Position numbers and translations under genes: made by a program. The notes beneath the pieces are model-generated. The model had not been told where the DNA came from. It saw only the letters and a program-made list of their open reading frames with translations, and ran no database searches. From NCBI GenBank assembly GCA_025210775.1, contig JAOARB010000007.1, forward strand, positions 124,001-188,000: a DNA stretch of 64,000 nucleotides. The letters are read 5' to 3'. Source of the stretch: Prolixibacteraceae bacterium. GTDB lineage: Bacteria > Bacteroidota > Bacteroidia > Bacteroidales > Prolixibacteraceae. This document shows, piece by piece, positions 8,847 to 17,901 of the stretch (the first letter of the stretch is position 1; each line of letters opens with the position of its first letter).

Positions 8847-9590
8847 TTAATTGGATGTTGTATGAGGTTTATCAAAGAAGATAGTATAAGTGAATTTGTC
8901 TGATCTATAGTATCCTACATTATATTCTATTGGTTGGTTGTTTTGATCATAGACCTTTCGAACTCTTTTTAATAGAGCGGTATTTGGCTTTACATTTAGT
9001 TTTTTAGCGAGCATTTCATTGGCATTGATTGCATAGATTTTCTCTTCCGATTTACTTGCAATGCTTCCGCTACATTCTTCAATGATTTGATAGAGAGGTT
9101 GGTTGTAGTTTTCGTTCCCTGTTAATTTAAGCTTTGGATTGAAATAGGAAATAAAATAGACAAATGGCTCCTCAATATTCCCTCTTAATCTTTTAAGTTG
9201 TAGAATCATTGTCTTGTTAGACGTTTGAAAGAAATCAGATACATATTCTGGCGAGATCTCTTTTAATAGATGAAGTTCAAAATTGCCTACTTCAATACCT
9301 AACGATTTCATCTCTTGTGAGAAGCTTTTCCATTTTCTCCCAGATCCTTCGATTATTTGGTTTGCCACTCTTGTACCACTGCCTTTTTTACGTGTCAATA
9401 AACCTTGATTTACCAATCTTGTTATCGCTTGTCGTATGGTAGCCCTAGAAACTTCGAGATGTTTAGCTAGCTCCATTTCAGTTGGTAGAAGTTTTCCATT
9501 GCGATAAGCTTCTTCCTTTATCATTTCTCTTATTCCTGTCTCAATCTGTTCATGAAAGGGAATCTTGGAGTCTTTGTCTATTGTAAACAT
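8847..9590 (-). CDS. GntR-family transcriptional regulator, HutC subfamily (UTRA domain)
   Basis: 247 residues. The N-terminal winged helix (about 8-72) shows the GntR signature: IPFHEQIETGIREMI, LPTEMELAKHLEVSRAT, and a wing with GLLTRKKGSGT. The rest fits a UTRA effector domain, which in this subfamily binds small ligands, often sugars or sugar phosphates (family knowledge). It is divergent from the GH92 gene, and the space between holds two GTATATAC sites like HutC-family operators, one overlapping the GH92 promoter. The likely job is repression of the glycosidase until its product appears; autoregulation is possible. The ligand is unknown. Confidence 0.9.
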   Translation of the reverse strand: MFTIDKDSKIPFHEQIETGIREMIKEEAYRNGKLLPTEMELAKHLEVSRATIRQAITRLVNQGLLTRKKGSGTRVANQIIEGSGRKWKSFSQEMKSLGIEVGNFELHLLKEISPEYVSDFFQTSNKTMILQLKRLRGNIEEPFVYFISYFNPKLKLTGNENYNQPLYQIIEECSGSIASKSEEKIYAINANEMLAKKLNVKPNTALLKRVRKVYDQNNQPIEYNVGYYRSDKFTYTIFFDKPHTTSN

Positions 9591-9765
9591 AATTGGCTAA
9601 ACTAAATGTGTGTACATATGATTTGTCGTTTTGTCTACTACAATAAGAGTAATTCTCCTTGATATAGACAAACTGTTATCCATCTTATGGACAAATATAT
9701 CTTTTTTCCTCCAATTCCCCCATTATTACAGATAAAATTGAGTTGAGTTAAAAAATGTTTTAGAG

Positions 9766-9796
9766 TTGTTATCATTTTTATTTGTATATACATTTG
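9766..9796 (+). promoter_or_regulatory. Promoter of the GH92 gene (TTG-N20-TACATTTG)
   Basis: TTG at 9766-9768, a 20-base spacer and TACATTTG at 9789-9796 give the full Bacteroidota pattern, with the same spacing as the rnpB promoter in this window. The start would be near 9801, with a leader of about 150 bases. The -7 element overlaps a GTATATAC operator. Confidence 0.65.
9784..9791 (+). promoter_or_regulatory. HutC-type operator 1 (GTATATAC) overlapping the promoter
   Basis: The palindrome GTATATAC within TTTGTATATACA fits the GTnTAnAC core known for HutC-subfamily GntR regulators. It covers the first bases of the -7 element, so binding should block RNA polymerase. Confidence 0.6.
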
Positions 9797-9817
9797 TAAA
9801 GGATTGTTTTATGTTAT

Positions 9818-9825
9818 GTATATAC
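9818..9825 (+). promoter_or_regulatory. HutC-type operator 2 (GTATATAC) downstream of the start
   Basis: A second GTATATAC, flanked as TGTATATACAAAA, lies 34 bases after the first, about three helical turns, on the same face of the DNA. Two such sites between a HutC-type gene and its divergent neighbour strongly suggest a regulator-target pair. Confidence 0.6.
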
Positions 9826-9950
9826 AAAAGAAAAAGAAGACCGTACAACATTTTAGTTCTATATTTTATGATACAGATTTCTTGTTCTTAAAGTATGTGG
9901 CTTGATCAATCTTAATATGAGGTGAATCGTTAGTGTAATAATTTTAGTAT

Positions 9951-12900
9951 ATGTATAGGAATTGGATTTTCGTATTATTTATCGTAGTAGGCTTGTTTGG
10001 ATGTTCTACGTCGCAAACAGAATGGAATATAGGAATAAAAGATGCTTCTCCAGAAGAATTTGCATTAGCTCCAGATGGCTTTGAGCATTTTCTAGAAAAA
10101 GACTTTGGCTTTGAAGACAACTATTTTATTGTGGGGTATTCTAAGGAAAAGACCGATTTCCCTTATGTTTTAGCTGGACCTGTGGACACTTGGGGCGGAA
10201 CATGGAACACTGCGGGTTGGCGTACGAATGAAATAAATATACTGTTTAATACACAAAGTGTTGATCCCAATGCTACCTATAAATTTCGTGTTGCTCTTGT
10301 TGATTATGCAAAGAAATTCCTCCCATTAGTGAAGATAGAAGTCAACGAGAGTTCCCAAAAGTATCAATTACATGCTAAAGGTTATTATTGGAAAGATCAG
10401 TTGAATCCTTCTTTAACGGAAGCTTATGTTGATTCTACTGCATTGAAAGGGGATCTTTCTAAAGCGACTCCTACAACTTTAGATATGAATATTCCTGCCT
10501 CTACATTACGTAAAGGAGGCAATCATATCAAAATATCCATATTACAAGGTTCTTGGATTATGTTTGATCATATTCAATTGCAAGGACCTTCTTTAGAGAT
10601 AGTTAAACCTAAAAGTCTGTTTGTGAAAGAGGTGAAACCTGCGTCATATGAGTTGGTTGAAGAGGGAAGATCCTATCAACCTCTACTTGTAAATGTAGAA
10701 CATCTAAACGGCGCACCACTTCTTAGGGTGTTATTAGATGGGAAGCAAATATTTAGTCAGAAAGTAGAGAAAGGTCATTATCTTTTTGAAGCTCCTATGC
10801 CTTCGGTTACAGAAAAAACGACAAGCCGTTATGAGGTTGTTGTTGATGATCAAATAGTAGCAGCAGGAAAAGTGATTCGAAATGCTCAAAAGAGACAGAC
10901 TTATGCCGATTATATCGATACACGAATAGGTACAGGACACTCTAGATGGATGATTGCACCAGGGCCTTGGATGCCTTTTGGTATGGTAAAGATTAGTCCA
11001 GATAATCAAAATTCAGGATGGCAAGCTGGTTATCAACCTTCTATTGAGAACATCGGTACATTTAGTCATATTCATGAATGGACTATGGCTGGCTTAGGAC
11101 TGTTTGCTACCAATGGACCTTTAAAAACCTATATTGGGCATGAGTTAGATCCAGATTCTGGTTACCGATCTCGTATAGATAAGTCTTCCGAAATAGCAGA
11201 TATAGGTTATTATAAGGTTCATTTGAATGATTATGATATTCAGGCAGAACTGACAGCAACTACCCGTTGTAGTTTCTCTCGTTTTACTTTCCCTCAGGAT
11301 CGTGATAGTGCCCGTGTTTTGTTGGATTTTCATATTCCATCAGAGTATGATTATCGTCTAAAAGAGGTTTACCTTAAGCAAGTCGGATCACATCGAATAG
11401 AAGGCTTTTCTCATCAATATGCTGCTACTGTGTGGTCTAATAATGCCTCTCAAGATTATACCGTACATTTTGTAATGGACTTCGATCAACCAATCCAGAG
11501 CCTGGGATATTGGAAAGAGAATAAAGTGGAACATGCATCTACATTAAAAGGAAGAAATCTAAAAGAAGCGGGTGCATTTATTCAATTTGATGTTAAGAAT
11601 AAGCCTACAGTACAAGTGCGTACAGGGATCTCTTTTGTTAGTGTTGAGAATGCCCGATTGAATCTTCAAAAAGAAATCATTGAACCTTTTAATTGGTCGT
11701 TTGATGCTGTGTGTAAGAATCAGAAAAAGGTTTGGAATGATCTCTTTAATAGGGTGAAAATTACCTCTTCCGACTTTACCGAGAAAAGACGTTTCTATAA
11801 TGCCATGTACCGTTCTGTCTGTTCTCGTAATATCTTTAGTGATGTTAATGGACAATGGAAGGGGACTGACCTTAAAGTAAATAGGTTAGATGATAAAAAT
11901 GATGTAGCTCTTGGGTGTGATGCTTTTTGGAATACATTCTGGAATCTAAACCAATTTTGGAATCTAGTGACTCCAGAATGGTCTAGTCGATGGGTTAAAT
12001 CGCAGTTGGCGATGTATGATGCATATGGATGGTTGGCTAAAGGTCCTGCAGGAATGAATTATATCCCTGTGATGGTTGCTGAACATGAGATTCCTATGAT
12101 GGTAGGTGCTTATCAGATGGGTATTCGTGATTTTGATGCGTCTAAGGTGCTAAAGGCTGCCGTTAAGATGCAAACCACTTCTAGTCAGAAATTCTATAAT
12201 GGATATGTTGGAAATCGAGATTTAGAAACATATTTGAAGCATGGGTATGTGCCTTATGATAAGGGACGTTTTTCGAATTCTTTGGAGTATTCGTTTGATG
12301 ATTGGACTGTAGGTCAACTTGCAAAATCACTTGGGGATAATAAGACATACCAGCAGTTTAATAAACGTGGGTATTGGTGGAAAAATGTAATTTCGAATAA
12401 TGGCTATGCTCAATTGAAAGATAGCCAAGGGGAGTGGTCTAATCATTTTGATCCCTTTACGTCTGGTGCAAACCATCACTATGTAGAAGGGAATGCATGG
12501 CAACTTACCTTTTTTGTTCCTCAAGATATTCCTGAATTGGTTTCTATTATTGGGAAGAAAGCTTTTGTCGATCGATTGAAATGGGGCTTTAAACAAAGTG
12601 ATATCTGGAGATATAATGGGATGAATGATCAATATTGGGATTATCCTGTAGTGCAAGGGAATCAACAATCGATGCATTTCGCTTATCTGTTTAATTGGGC
12701 GGGGAAACCGTGGTTGACACAGAAATGGAGTCGTTCGATTATCGATCGTTATTACGGTAGTGGCATCAATAATGCTTATCTTGGAGATGAAGATCAAGGG
12801 CAGATGAGTGCATGGTTTGTGATGTCTGCAATAGGGCTTTTTCAAACCGATGGGGGAACAAGAATGAATCCTATATATGAATTGACAAGTCCTATTTATC

Positions 12901-13124
12901 AGAAAATAGAAATCGATCTTGGTGGTCGTTATGGTCGTGGGAATCATTTTACGATAATTGCAAATCATAGTAGTCGTACCAATAAATATATACAGAGTGC
13001 AACGTTAAATGGGAAGAAACTAAATTCCTTTAAGTTCTCTGCTAAAGAGCTCCTTAAAGGAGGTAACCTTATTCTTGAGATGGGGGATAAGCCTAATAAA
13101 CAATGGGGTATTTCTGAAAATTAG
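9951..13124 (+). CDS. Lipoprotein glycoside hydrolase family 92 with N-terminal lyase-type beta domain
   Basis: 1057 residues. The lipoprotein signal ends in LFGC (Cys18). Residues ~40-215 resemble the carbohydrate-binding-like domain III of rhamnogalacturonan lyases (DFPYVLAGP, DTWGGTW, then a jelly-roll ending in WIMFDHIQLQGP). From ~320 the GH92 fold begins (DTRIGTGHSRW, PFGMVKISPD, FSHIHEWTMAG). Catalytic landmarks are E846 in VEGNAWQ and D946-E947-D948 in GDEDQGQMSAW, where many family alpha-mannosidases have G-N-D-D. GH92 enzymes remove alpha-mannose in a calcium-dependent way; the altered motif leaves room for another sugar. It is probably exported to the periplasm or outer membrane and controlled by the divergent HutC-type regulator. 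Confidence 0.9.
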   Translation: MYRNWIFVLFIVVGLFGCSTSQTEWNIGIKDASPEEFALAPDGFEHFLEKDFGFEDNYFIVGYSKEKTDFPYVLAGPVDTWGGTWNTAGWRTNEINILFNTQSVDPNATYKFRVALVDYAKKFLPLVKIEVNESSQKYQLHAKGYYWKDQLNPSLTEAYVDSTALKGDLSKATPTTLDMNIPASTLRKGGNHIKISILQGSWIMFDHIQLQGPSLEIVKPKSLFVKEVKPASYELVEEGRSYQPLLVNVEHLNGAPLLRVLLDGKQIFSQKVEKGHYLFEAPMPSVTEKTTSRYEVVVDDQIVAAGKVIRNAQKRQTYADYIDTRIGTGHSRWMIAPGPWMPFGMVKISPDNQNSGWQAGYQPSIENIGTFSHIHEWTMAGLGLFATNGPLKTYIGHELDPDSGYRSRIDKSSEIADIGYYKVHLNDYDIQAELTATTRCSFSRFTFPQDRDSARVLLDFHIPSEYDYRLKEVYLKQVGSHRIEGFSHQYAATVWSNNASQDYTVHFVMDFDQPIQSLGYWKENKVEHASTLKGRNLKEAGAFIQFDVKNKPTVQVRTGISFVSVENARLNLQKEIIEPFNWSFDAVCKNQKKVWNDLFNRVKITSSDFTEKRRFYNAMYRSVCSRNIFSDVNGQWKGTDLKVNRLDDKNDVALGCDAFWNTFWNLNQFWNLVTPEWSSRWVKSQLAMYDAYGWLAKGPAGMNYIPVMVAEHEIPMMVGAYQMGIRDFDASKVLKAAVKMQTTSSQKFYNGYVGNRDLETYLKHGYVPYDKGRFSNSLEYSFDDWTVGQLAKSLGDNKTYQQFNKRGYWWKNVISNNGYAQLKDSQGEWSNHFDPFTSGANHHYVEGNAWQLTFFVPQDIPELVSIIGKKAFVDRLKWGFKQSDIWRYNGMNDQYWDYPVVQGNQQSMHFAYLFNWAGKPWLTQKWSRSIIDRYYGSGINNAYLGDEDQGQMSAWFVMSAIGLFQTDGGTRMNPIYELTSPIYQKIEIDLGGRYGRGNHFTIIANHSSRTNKYIQSATLNGKKLNSFKFSAKELLKGGNLILEMGDKPNKQWGISEN

Positions 13125-13160
13125 TATGTAGTTAGAAAAGTTAATATTTGTTCACCTTAA

Positions 13161-13197
13161 AGAGAGTCTCGTTCTATTATGAGACTCTCTTTTTTTA
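13161..13197 (+). terminator. Intrinsic terminator of the GH92 gene
   Basis: AGAGAGTCTC (13161-13170) pairs perfectly with GAGACTCTCT (13181-13190), then seven T. Confidence 0.9.
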
Positions 13198-13456
13198 GAA
13201 ATGCCTATCATCGTTGTTTGTCTTTCTTGTCTTCTCTAATTTATCTGTTGACTATTGCTTTGAATCTAACCTTTTTCAAAACGGTTTATGGGATAATTAT
13301 CACTAGGTGTATGTAGATTTAAGCTTATTGTAGTTTTTTAGACCATAAAGTGAATACGTTAGAGTAGAGGGAGATGAGTAGAGATAGAAAAAATCACTCA
13401 TTTGTATCGTTGCTAATTCAGTATATTGTATATATTTTTGTCCACCTTTTTATTCT

Positions 13457-13464
13457 TACATTTG
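13457..13464 (+). promoter_or_regulatory. Candidate -7 element (TACATTTG) for the LysE/flavin-binding operon
   Basis: It matches TAnnTTTG and lies 23 bases before the ATG at 13487. The nearest upstream TTG (13438-13440) has a 16-base spacer, shorter than the 20 seen elsewhere. Confidence 0.45.
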
Positions 13465-13486
13465 TCATAGCTATAAAAATATAATA

Positions 13487-14113
13487 ATGGAAAATATTGC
13501 TCTTATCGGTTCTGTATTACTTGTTCATCTACTAGCAACGATCAGTCCTGGTCCTGATTTTGTTGTTGCAGTAAAAAATTCCATGAGTTATTCTAGAAAG
13601 ACCGGCACTTGGACTGCTATAGGTTGTGGATTAGGAATCTCTATACATATCATGTATTGTGTTGCTGGATTGGCGGTGGTTATTTCTAAATATATCCTGC
13701 TTTTTGATGCAATAAAGTATCTAGGAGCAGCTTATTTAATTTATCTTGGTATTGCATCGGCTTTTTCTAAGAGTTCACGTATAAAGATACAAAAAGAGAC
13801 AAAGAAAGAAGATATCTCTAGATTGGCTGCCGTAAGAATAGGTTTCTTTACGAATGTCTTAAATCCGAAGGCTACGCTTTATTTCTTAAGTGTATTTACT
13901 TTTGCTCTGTCTCCTACAACTCCCCATAGTGTAGTTGCTTTTATTAGTTTGGGAATGATTGCTATTACGATGATATGGTTTTCTTTGGTTTCTGTCTTTT
14001 TTACACAAAAGAAGATGTTGGCTATTTTTAATCATTATCAAGGTGTTTTTAATAAAACTTTGGGAGGGGTCTTAATTCTATTGGGAATTAAAGTCGCTTT
14101 TATGCATAAGTGA
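13487..14113 (+). CDS. LysE/RhtB-family amino-acid exporter
   Basis: 208 residues with about six membrane helices. The N-terminal ATISPGPDF motif is the LysE-superfamily signature, and GFFTNVLNPKATLYFLSVF near the middle is the second conserved block of RhtB-type exporters. The family exports amino acids or similar small metabolites across the inner membrane; the substrate is not readable here. It is followed after 15 bases by a flavin-binding protein gene, so the two probably form an operon. Confidence 0.9.
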   Translation: MENIALIGSVLLVHLLATISPGPDFVVAVKNSMSYSRKTGTWTAIGCGLGISIHIMYCVAGLAVVISKYILLFDAIKYLGAAYLIYLGIASAFSKSSRIKIQKETKKEDISRLAAVRIGFFTNVLNPKATLYFLSVFTFALSPTTPHSVVAFISLGMIAITMIWFSLVSVFFTQKKMLAIFNHYQGVFNKTLGGVLILLGIKVAFMHK

Positions 14114-14128
14114 TAAAAGAGTATTATT

Positions 14129-14608
14129 ATGAGATATGATAAGGAGAGTGTGCGACGACAGAAGTTCCTTTTAGAAGAAAAGGAGGCTTTTGATATATTA
14201 CAAGAAGGCGAATATGGTGTTTTGTCAATGCAGTCTGAAACGGATGGGGCATATGGTGTCCCTTTAAGTTATGCATGGGATGGCGAAAGTTCTATCTATC
14301 TTCATGGTGCATTAGAGGGCCGAAAGCTAAGGTGTATTGAAAAGAATGAAAATGTATCTTTTTGTATCGTTTCTTATTCTAAAGTAAGATCATCTCAATT
14401 TACAACAGACTACAAAAGTGTTATTCTGGAATGTAAAGCAACGATTATTGATGATGGTGATGAAAAACAAAAAGGATTCCATCTTTTAGTGGATAAATAT
14501 TCTCCTGAAATGAAGATGAAAGCAGAGAATATGATTCAAAAGGGAGGAGTTAAAACAAAAGTAATCAGATTGGATATCCTAACATGGACAGGCAAGTCTA
14601 AGGTTTAG
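14129..14608 (+). CDS. Pyridoxamine 5'-phosphate oxidase-like flavin-binding protein (NimA-type)
   Basis: 159 residues with the split-barrel pattern of the PNPOx-like/nitroimidazole-resistance group: EAFDILQEGEYGVLSM, YGVPLSYAWDG, YLHGALEGRKLRCIEKN, and a middle strand with VSFCIV. Family members bind FMN and reduce or hold small molecules; true PNPOx activity is unlikely at this length. It follows the LysE-type gene by 15 bases. This pairing suggests detoxification or export of a small compound, but that is inference. Confidence 0.85.
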   Translation: MRYDKESVRRQKFLLEEKEAFDILQEGEYGVLSMQSETDGAYGVPLSYAWDGESSIYLHGALEGRKLRCIEKNENVSFCIVSYSKVRSSQFTTDYKSVILECKATIIDDGDEKQKGFHLLVDKYSPEMKMKAENMIQKGGVKTKVIRLDILTWTGKSKV

Positions 14609-14654
14609 TATTGGCTTGAGTCTCTTAATTCTAAGTAAAGAAAATTTCCTTCAA

Positions 14655-14682
14655 GCATATCCTCGTAAATAGGAGGATATGC
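14655..14682. repeat. Perfect inverted repeat GCATATCCTC / GAGGATATGC
   Basis: A 10-bp stem with an 8-base loop between two convergent genes. No T run follows on either strand, so I class it as a hairpin that may help end transcription rather than as a clear terminator. Confidence 0.5.
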
Positions 14683-14790
14683 AAGAAAGAAAATGCCCCT
14701 AGGTGAATAAAAAAAGTGACGTATATATTACTCTAGGTTTTTGCAAATGTCTAAACGTTGATTCTGTCTTATATGTACTGATTCAATTTT

Positions 14791-15981
14791 TTATTTCATA
14801 TCTATAATTGCTTCTTCTTTTTTTAGTGTTGTCTGGTATGCTTGAAATAGTGTGTAGCATAATGCGAATAGAACCATAAAATAACCAGAATATTGGAATA
14901 GATCTGCGACTCCATAATGGCGTACTATCGGTTGTAAAAGAACAGGAGATAGAAATTGTGCTAGATAGATGGATGTCGTCACATTCCCAATTAATTGGGC
15001 TCTATTACTATTTGATGCAATTTCCATTATCCATAAATTCCCCATTGGCATAAGTAATCCAACTCCAATACCTACTATGCTAGATGCTAATACGAAGAGA
15101 GGATATCCATTGGTATTTGAAATAATGATATATCCTAATCCTATAAAAAGAAGTATAAGAATATATATTGTATGAAATTCGAATAAGTGTCTGATCTTCT
15201 TGTAAAAAAGAGCGACTACCGCAGAGGTTAGTTGCATGACACTAATTGTAATACCTATCTCTGTATTGGTTACTTGTAGCTTCTCACTAAGTAGAAAAGG
15301 CAACTGTACTGGTAGAATATAGAACATCAATATTCCAATAAATACTAGGATATAGACTTTTAATGGATTCGAAGATGTCTTATTCTGTTTTAAATCTTTC
15401 TTCTCATTCTTCTCTTTTGGGTGTGTATCCTCTTTAATGGCATAGAGCCCAGTGGTAAAAGCAAATAGAGAAAGAAGATATATCGCAAAAGGTAGGTTCC
15501 ATTTTATGTCAGCCATTACTCCAGCTAAGGATACAAAAATGACTCCTCCGAATCCCATAAAACTACCTTGTAATCCAATAAACTTATTTCGTTCTGCTCC
15601 TGTAAAATAATCCCCTATTAGTGCGGTGGATAGTGTCATGACTCCAGCTACGGATATTCCTAAAAAGATTCTACCTATAAGTATGTAATAGATATTGTCA
15701 AGAAAGAGTCCGGAGACACCACTAAACGCATAGAGTAATAAGGAGAATAGTAATAGTTTTTTACTACTCATTTTTGATGCACCAATACCGAAGATAGGTG
15801 CAAATATTGCGGTGAAGATCGCAGGTATAGAGAGTACCAGTCTTGTAAGTAAAGCAACATTCTCTGTTTGATGAAACAACTGTTCCATGGCAGGTAATGA
15901 AGGAGCAATGATTGCTCCTGCCATCATGGTAAACATGCTACATAAAAGAAGGGTAGTCTTAATCAGAATACTATTTTTCAT
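14791..15981 (-). CDS. Major facilitator superfamily drug/metabolite exporter
   Basis: 396 residues with about twelve hydrophobic helices. The N-terminal half has the DHA1-type layout: MMAGAIIAPSLPAM after helix 1, and a loop after helix 2 with GASKMSSKKLL in place of the usual G-x-x-x-D-R-x-G-R/K motif A. A charged loop (KEDTHPKEKNEKKDLKQNK) sits between the halves. The substrate is unknown. It lies downstream of the DUF169 gene on the same strand, with a hairpin in the 138-base gap, so it may be a separate unit. Confidence 0.85.
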   Translation of the reverse strand: MKNSILIKTTLLLCSMFTMMAGAIIAPSLPAMEQLFHQTENVALLTRLVLSIPAIFTAIFAPIFGIGASKMSSKKLLLFSLLLYAFSGVSGLFLDNIYYILIGRIFLGISVAGVMTLSTALIGDYFTGAERNKFIGLQGSFMGFGGVIFVSLAGVMADIKWNLPFAIYLLSLFAFTTGLYAIKEDTHPKEKNEKKDLKQNKTSSNPLKVYILVFIGILMFYILPVQLPFLLSEKLQVTNTEIGITISVMQLTSAVVALFYKKIRHLFEFHTIYILILLFIGLGYIIISNTNGYPLFVLASSIVGIGVGLLMPMGNLWIMEIASNSNRAQLIGNVTTSIYLAQFLSPVLLQPIVRHYGVADLFQYSGYFMVLFALCYTLFQAYQTTLKKEEAIIDMK

Positions 15982-16035
15982 TCTTTGAATAATGATGGGA
16001 TGAATCTGTATTTTATGTGTCGATTCGATTGAAAT

Positions 16036-16079
16036 AGTTCTTCCTCTCTCTTATATTATTTCAGAGAGAGAAAAGAACT
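16036..16079 (-). terminator. Hairpin after the DUF169 gene
   Basis: AGTTCTT-C-CTCTCTCT (16036-16051) pairs with AGAGAGAG-AA-AAGAACT (16063-16079). The 15-bp stem is strong but no clear T run follows on the minus strand, so termination is probable rather than certain. Confidence 0.45.
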
Positions 16080-16119
16080 GGGGAACAAAATAGATCTATC
16101 ATATTGATAGAGAACTATG

Positions 16120-16929
16120 TTATTGTAAGTTTAACCAAAGAGGAGATTCAAAAATCCCTGTCTCTGCTTCTTTTTCCATTTCTAAAAATACCTCCCATGG
16201 CATGGCATAGGTAAGAACATCTTCTGGTAGCACATTCTTTACATTATGTCTGGCTGCAAGGTCTAGTAATCCCATTACTGCTTTGGGATTTTCTTTTTTC
16301 GCTTCATTAAATACGTAATTGCCTATCATCTGACATGCTGCTCCTTGTGGTGTTACAGTCTCGTTGATTCCTTCATTTATTGCTCCATTAAGAGTAATTA
16401 ATGTAGTCATGTGCATTGGGTTGACTGTAAAGATTACAGACAAAGGTGTTTCTCCCTCTTGCAGTTCACTTAGAGGTTTGATAATACGATAAGTCTCAGG
16501 AAAATCAAAAAGAGGTAGCTCTTCCGATATCCATTTTAAAGCTTTTTCTCTATTGCAATGGAAACGTTCTCCTTGGATTAATTTTTTTGAGACATGAGTA
16601 GGCATCTTTTCTGCAAATTCACGATATTTCTCTGGATCTTCTGCATCTTCTATTCCTTTAGAGAAGAATGCCGAAAAGGTGTCGTATCCACCTAATGCTT
16701 TGTCATAGGCAGTACCAAAACCTAAGCCTGCACAGGCTCCTGGGCATGCATAAGTCTCTCTATCAAATACTACTGTCTTCCCTTTGGCAACACTCTGTGC
16801 AAAAAGTGACATGATACAAAGATATTTACCACTCTTGGGTTGTAATGCTTTTTCAGGCTTTAAATCACTTTTTAATAATACTACAGGGTGTAGTGCTGGA
16901 TTTAATTTTTGTGCAATGATACTTTCCAT
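16120..16929 (-). CDS. DUF169-family protein, function unknown
   Basis: 269 residues that fit the DUF169 family (COG2043): an N-terminal PVVLLKSDLKPEKA stretch, YLCIMSLFAQSVAKGKTVVFD, then the Cys-bearing TYACPGACAGLGFG motif near residues 60-74, and a later G-A-A-C-Q-M-I-G segment. Members are cytosolic, often in anaerobes, with conserved Cys that may bind a metal or cofactor; no activity is established as far as I know. It sits between a Crp/Fnr regulator and an MFS exporter on the same strand, but the spacing does not prove an operon. Confidence 0.85.
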   Translation of the reverse strand: MESIIAQKLNPALHPVVLLKSDLKPEKALQPKSGKYLCIMSLFAQSVAKGKTVVFDRETYACPGACAGLGFGTAYDKALGGYDTFSAFFSKGIEDAEDPEKYREFAEKMPTHVSKKLIQGERFHCNREKALKWISEELPLFDFPETYRIIKPLSELQEGETPLSVIFTVNPMHMTTLITLNGAINEGINETVTPQGAACQMIGNYVFNEAKKENPKAVMGLLDLAARHNVKNVLPEDVLTYAMPWEVFLEMEKEAETGIFESPLWLNLQ

Positions 16930-17361
16930 CTTAACTATACGAATTTATGGGATATTGTCGATTCTTTTGTCTTCTAATAAAATAGCCTCCTTCCTTATTT
17001 ATCAACCTACACTATTTAGTGTTATGAGGAATGATGGAAGTTGACTATTTTAGTTGTTGCTGTTGTGATATTCTTTTTGTTGAGATATTAATCTCTATTT
17101 ATTGAGTTCTTTACAACGGAACCTAAAAGATTTGTTCTTTTCGTTTTTAATTAGATAGAACTCTAACAACGTAAATATTTATTAGAAGAGAATCACAATA
17201 AAACAATACCATTGTCTCCTTTCATGAGATATTGTAGCTCCTGAAAAGGGAAGTTGTATGGATGAGATGTTTTTTAGATTTCTCTATTAAAATAGATTTA
17301 CTGTTTATTAGACTTCTTGTGCAAATGAAGTTATAATAAACAGAGGTCACATTGATCTAGA
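16930..17361. other. Non-coding gap with no gene seen
   Basis: About 430 A/T-rich bases between two minus-strand genes. No frame of convincing length, no RNA gene and no repeat were recognised. It should contain the promoter of the DUF169 gene, but I could not find TTG-N20-TAnnTTTG. Confidence 0.45.
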
Positions 17362-17901
17362 TCAAGAAATCTTCTTTCTGATACGTGACAGTGTCTCTGG
17401 ACTGATGGCAAGATAGGATGCAATATAGTAGTGTGGAATTTGATTAAGAAGACCAGGAAAGTCTTTAAGAAACTGGTTGTATCTTGTTGTGGCTTTATCT
17501 TGCATTACAGCCATCTCTTTTTTCTCTTTCTTAAGAATATAATTCGTTAGTATCTGGTTCCAATGCTGAATGAATCCCGTGTTCTGCATCAATTGATTAT
17601 ATTCTTCTCTTGGTAGTTCATATAGTTCTACATCGGTAAGAGCTTCGCATAAAACACTTGATGGAGTACGTGTAATAAAACTAGAGAGCGAGTAGAGAAA
17701 GAAATTAGGAGCTTGAATGAAATTTTTTGTGATCTCATTTCCATCACGATCTCTAAAGAAATGTCTTACGACTCCACTCCTTATATAGATCATCTTATTG
17801 GCTATGGCTCCCTCTTTAAGGAGAATGGTATTTTTAGGATATCTTTTAAAAGTGGATTTTTCGGTAAAAAGTTGATGTAGCTGCTCCAATGTTTTAATCA
17901 T
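17362..17901 (-). CDS. Crp/Fnr-family transcriptional regulator
   Basis: 179 residues: an N-terminal cyclic-nucleotide-binding-type beta roll (TILLKEGAIANKMIYIRSGVVRHFFRD, about 24-50) and a short C-terminal helix-turn-helix (HYYIASYLAISPETLSRIRKK) that ends with the recognition helix. This short form is common in Bacteroidota. There is no N-terminal Cys cluster, so it is not an Fnr-type oxygen sensor. The effector is unknown. It might control the DUF169 or MFS genes downstream on its strand, but nothing in the sequence proves it. Confidence 0.88.
   Translation of the reverse strand: MIKTLEQLHQLFTEKSTFKRYPKNTILLKEGAIANKMIYIRSGVVRHFFRDRDGNEITKNFIQAPNFFLYSLSSFITRTPSSVLCEALTDVELYELPREEYNQLMQNTGFIQHWNQILTNYILKKEKKEMAVMQDKATTRYNQFLKDFPGLLNQIPHYYIASYLAISPETLSRIRKKIS

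Noticed and set aside
12327..12968. 213-codon frame on the minus strand inside the GH92 gene
   Set aside because: It is a shadow of the plus-strand GH92 coding frame, whose motifs are unmistakable; the peptide is rich in Ile, Pro and Cys as expected for antisense of this codon usage.
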